Assembly: GCA_946885425.1 (NCBI GenBank) | Contig: CAMPGJ010000050.1 | Coordinates: forward strand, 1-7,672 | Direction: 5' to 3' | From: an uncultured bacterium | Lineage (GTDB): Bacteria; Patescibacteria; Microgenomatia; Levybacterales; UBA12049 | Length of the DNA stretch: 7,672 bases | Made by a program: the position numbers and the translations under genes | The notes under the pieces: generated by a model | The model's database searches: none | Seen by the model: only the letters and a program-made list of their open reading frames with translations | Told to the model about the DNA's origin: nothing | Shown here: piece by piece, positions 5,794-7,672 of the stretch | Position numbering within the stretch: the first letter of the stretch is position 1 | Layout: each line of letters starts with the position of its first letter

Positions 5794-6534
5794 CTATGGT
5801 TTCATTCCTTCGTATGCGTAGAAGTCTCCGTTTTGTTGGATGCAGACATAGGGAGTATCTGCACGCATATTGGCTGCATGTCCGGGGGAGTTGATCCACA
5901 TGGGAACTACATTTTGGGGGTTTGATGTTTGAGCAATATTTTCAGTAACTGCTGACCAGCGTGCATATGGTAGAGTATTGCCGGATAATCTACTATTGAA
6001 TCCATCATGGCTGAAGTTAGACATTATTTCTTGTACCCGGGTGCTTGCAAAATTGCATGTCTCACCGCTGGATTGTACAGCCCCCAACCCCTGGGATGCT
6101 CGGTAAGCATTTACTTGATCCAGAAGTGAACCCGTTGCATTGTTGGTTGGTGGAGGAGCAGTAGGAGCTATTGTGGGGGATAATGTAGGTGTTGTAAGTG
6201 AAACGTTTTGTGGGATTGTAGTGGGTGAAGATATTATTTCAGTTTTTATTCCACCTAATCCTTTGACTGTGATAACAGGAGTTGGGGTAGATGATGGAGT
6301 TACTTTTTTTGTTGGCTTTGGTGTTGGTGTTTCTTGCGTGTGTTTGGCAATTTTTTTTGGTGATGGTTTTATCTCAGCTATTTTTGATGTTGAATTTTTT
6401 GCAGGTGCTGCATTATGTCGGGCAAATACAATAGTAGCGGTAGTAAAAAAGATACCGAGAGTGATAAAGGCAAGTCGGGCAATTGGCAGTCTTCTATAGA
6501 GCATTCTCATTTTTCTGGACGGGAAAATATACAT
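5794..6534 (-). CDS. Membrane-anchored CAP/SCP-domain (YkwD-like) extracellular protein
   Basis: A 246-residue surface protein. After a basic N-terminus, residues 21-38 form a membrane segment (signal anchor or signal peptide). Residues 42-132 are a Pro/Thr/Ser/Lys-rich spacer likely to cross the cell envelope. Residues 135-246 form a compact CAP domain: LLDQVNAYRASQGL (137-150), FSHDGF (H176), TENIA (E199) and MWINSPGHAANM (H219), matching the conserved His/Glu/His cleft. C160 and C231 lie at either end of the domain and could form a disulfide. CAP proteins occur widely in bacteria, but the biochemical activity of most bacterial members is unsettled; adhesion, lipid or cell-wall interaction are suggested roles. 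The domain ends right at the stop. ATG 6534 sits 12 nt below a perfect-consensus promoter with no Shine-Dalgarno. Met 9 and Met 11 are alternative starts that keep the membrane segment. Confidence 0.92.
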   Translation of the reverse strand: MYIFPSRKMRMLYRRLPIARLAFITLGIFFTTATIVFARHNAAPAKNSTSKIAEIKPSPKKIAKHTQETPTPKPTKKVTPSSTPTPVITVKGLGGIKTEIISSPTTIPQNVSLTTPTLSPTIAPTAPPPTNNATGSLLDQVNAYRASQGLGAVQSSGETCNFASTRVQEIMSNFSHDGFNSRLSGNTLPYARWSAVTENIAQTSNPQNVVPMWINSPGHAANMRADTPYVCIQQNGDFYAYEGMKP

Positions 6535-6546
6535 GAGTCTGCCGCA

Positions 6547-6574
6547 ATTATACTCAACTATTCAGATCTGTCAA
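6547..6574 (-). promoter_or_regulatory. Perfect-consensus sigma70 promoter of the CAP-domain gene
   Basis: Minus strand: TTGACA (6574-6569), 16-nt spacer, TATAAT (6552-6547), both hexamers exactly consensus. The ATG follows after 12 nt, giving a predicted leader of about 6 nt (AGACTC) without a ribosome binding site. This should be one of the strongest promoters in the window. Confidence 0.75.
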
Positions 6575-6599
6575 ATCGGCTTATTGAACCTAAAATCGG
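6573..6599. repeat. Direct repeat AAATCGG x2, 20 bp apart, upstream of the CAP promoter
   Basis: AAATCGGCTT (6573-6582) and AAATCGGTTT (6593-6602) are near-identical direct repeats spaced two helical turns apart. The first overlaps the end of the -35 box. The position suits an activator or repressor binding as a tandem dimer, but two short copies could also be chance. Confidence 0.25.
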
Positions 6600-6646
6600 T
6601 TTTGCTGAGTTCAAATGTAAGAGTTTTCAATATATTTTTTGTGGTG

Positions 6647-7672
6647 TTAATCAAAATATAATTCGGGGTTTGCGGCGATATTTTGCCAGTTGACGGGATT
6701 ATAATTGAAATAAGCGGCTGCTGCCACCATTGCCGCATTATCAGTGCACAAGCTTTTTGTAGGGACAAAAACATTAATACTTAATTCTTTACTTTTATTT
6801 CTTAATTCTTCAGCAAGGGTCTGGTTGGCGGCAACGCCGCCAGATATAAGGATGGATTTTGCGTTGTGCCCTTGGGCGGCTTTAAGAGTTTTTTTTGTGA
6901 CGACATCAATGATTGCATCCTGTGTCGCGCGGGCGAGGTCGGCGATGGTTTGAGGTTGTAGGTTGTAGGTTGTAGGTTGTACGTCTATGTTTTCTTTTAG
7001 ACTGATTACTTCGCGTAGCACGGCGGCTTTGAGTCCGGAGAAGGAAAAGTCTAAATCGTGGGATCCTACCATTGGGCGGGGAAAACGAAATCGTTTGGGA
7101 TCACCTTTCTTAGCAAGTTCTTCTATAACCGGTCCAGCAGGGTATGGAAGCCCAAGGAGTCTTCCAATTTTATCAAAAGCTTCACCGGCAGCATCATCTC
7201 TAGTTCCCCCCAGAAGGGTTAAATCTCCGTGCTTCTTCATAAGAAGAAGATCTGTGTGTCCACCCGAGATGACGAGAGCGATTGCCGGAAACTCGATGCC
7301 GGCAGTAGCTATTAGCCAATTGGCGTATATGTGTCCTACCATGTGGTTTATGGGGACGATGGGTTTGTTTAGGACGTAAGCAATTGTTCTGGCTGTTTCA
7401 ACACCAACCAGCAATGATCCTATTAATCCCGGACCGTATGTTAACCCAATTGCATCAATATCTCCTAATTGCATGTCTGCTTTTTGAAGTGCTTTTTTAA
7501 GAACGGGAAGTACGTATTTTATTTGCTCACGTGCTGCATTTTCAGGAATAATCCCTCCTGTCTGAGCATGCATGTCCAGAGAGGAGGCGATGACGTTTGA
7601 TTTGAGGACAACATTGTCTTCATTACCTTCTATTATTGCGACGGATGTTTCATCGCACGATGTTTCGATACC
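6647..7672 (-). CDS. tsaD: TsaD, tRNA N6-adenosine threonylcarbamoyltransferase, first residues missing
   Basis: Transfers the threonylcarbamoyl group from threonylcarbamoyl-AMP to A37 of ANN-decoding tRNAs (t6A), working with TsaB and TsaE in bacteria. The frame is open to the right edge and starts mid-gene at GIETSCDETS, the typical TsaD N-terminus, so only a few residues plus the start codon are missing. The 341 visible residues match the usual length. An internal Met at 7573 is not the start. Visible motifs (first visible residue = 1): YGPGLIGSLLVG, the metal-binding NHMVGH (H110, H114), VISGGHTDL, AFDKIGRLLGLPYPAGP, FSFSGLKAAV, SGGVAANQTL and CTDNAAM (D311, third metal ligand). All core residues look intact. 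Oddity: residues 231-240 (VQPTTYNLQP) are encoded by a heptanucleotide tandem repeat and look like an insertion in the linker before the conserved QTIADLARATQDA helix. tsaB and tsaE are not in the window. Confidence 0.97.
   Translation of the reverse strand, partial: GIETSCDETSVAIIEGNEDNVVLKSNVIASSLDMHAQTGGIIPENAAREQIKYVLPVLKKALQKADMQLGDIDAIGLTYGPGLIGSLLVGVETARTIAYVLNKPIVPINHMVGHIYANWLIATAGIEFPAIALVISGGHTDLLLMKKHGDLTLLGGTRDDAAGEAFDKIGRLLGLPYPAGPVIEELAKKGDPKRFRFPRPMVGSHDLDFSFSGLKAAVLREVISLKENIDVQPTTYNLQPQTIADLARATQDAIIDVVTKKTLKAAQGHNAKSILISGGVAANQTLAEELRNKSKELSINVFVPTKSLCTDNAAMVAAAAYFNYNPVNWQNIAANPELYFD
6954..6981. repeat. Four perfect tandem copies of GGTTGTA inside tsaD
   Basis: The plus strand carries GGTTGTA at 6954-6960, 6961-6967, 6968-6974 and 6975-6981, without mismatch, plus a decayed copy GGTTTGA at 6947-6953. 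On the coding strand the unit is TACAACC; three units encode the heptapeptide QPTTYNL. One unit more or less would shift the tsaD frame; a change of three units would keep it. There are no spacers, so it is not a CRISPR array. Confidence 0.9.

Noticed and set aside
5555..5899. 114-codon minus-strand open frame spanning the repeat element and the ends of two genes
   Set aside because: It overlaps the 3' end of the CAP gene and the 5' end of rmuC in another frame, and most of it is translated palindromic repeat; no domain or promoter supports it.
6140..6499. Gly/Val-rich plus-strand open frame of 119 codons
   Set aside because: It is the antisense reading of the Pro/Thr-rich linker of the CAP protein; the composition is an artefact.
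6947..6981. Short regular repeats as a CRISPR array
   Set aside because: Units are 7 nt, directly adjacent and without spacers, within a coding frame; no cas genes are present.
6744..7379. Plus-strand open frames opposite tsaD
   Set aside because: They are antisense to a highly conserved gene, with no recognisable product.
7571..7573. ATG 7573 as the tsaD start
   Set aside because: The frame continues upstream to the window edge and encodes the conserved GIETSCDETS N-terminus.

Overview
The window is a 7.7 kb, fairly AT-rich piece of a bacterial chromosome. It is densely packed with single genes, mostly on the minus strand. TGA, TAA and TAG all read as stops, so the code is standard. Several things suggest a Candidate Phyla Radiation (Patescibacteria) bacterium, probably of the Microgenomates type: a shortened RmuC, a UvrD-like helicase of the kind that usually carries a C-terminal nuclease, a membrane-anchored cupredoxin-like protein with a YHDH motif and no cysteine, and a small stand-alone ferredoxin-reductase-like flavoprotein. 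The phylum is an inference from gene style, not a proven placement.

Layout, left to right. Positions 1-2133 (minus) hold most of a UvrD/Rep superfamily 1 helicase that runs off the left edge. Positions 2176-2610 (minus) encode an anchored cupredoxin-fold protein. A 146-bp divergent spacer follows, with promoters for both flanking genes. Positions 2757-3458 (plus) encode an FAD/NAD(P)H reductase, the only plus-strand gene. It meets a 343-residue unknown protein (3455-4486, minus) tail to tail, and the two stop codons share TTAA. Positions 4539-5579 (minus) encode RmuC. Positions 5580-5793 form the longest gene-free stretch and hold a palindromic dispersed-repeat-like element with flanking heptamer-like repeats. 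Positions 5794-6534 (minus) encode a CAP/SCP-domain protein anchored by one membrane segment. Positions 6647-7672 (minus) encode TsaD (t6A tRNA modification), missing only its first residues at the right edge.

The genes do not look like one pathway. They comprise DNA maintenance (helicase, RmuC), cell-surface proteins (cupredoxin, CAP), redox (reductase) and translation (TsaD), each apparently with its own promoter. I see no convincing new multi-gene system. The most notable pattern is regulatory. All six genes whose starts lie in the window have a sigma70-like -10 box only 6-12 nt before the ATG, which predicts leaderless or nearly leaderless mRNAs. The second notable pattern is a perfect four-copy heptamer tandem repeat inside the tsaD reading frame, plus a degenerate heptamer-like array beside the palindromic element.
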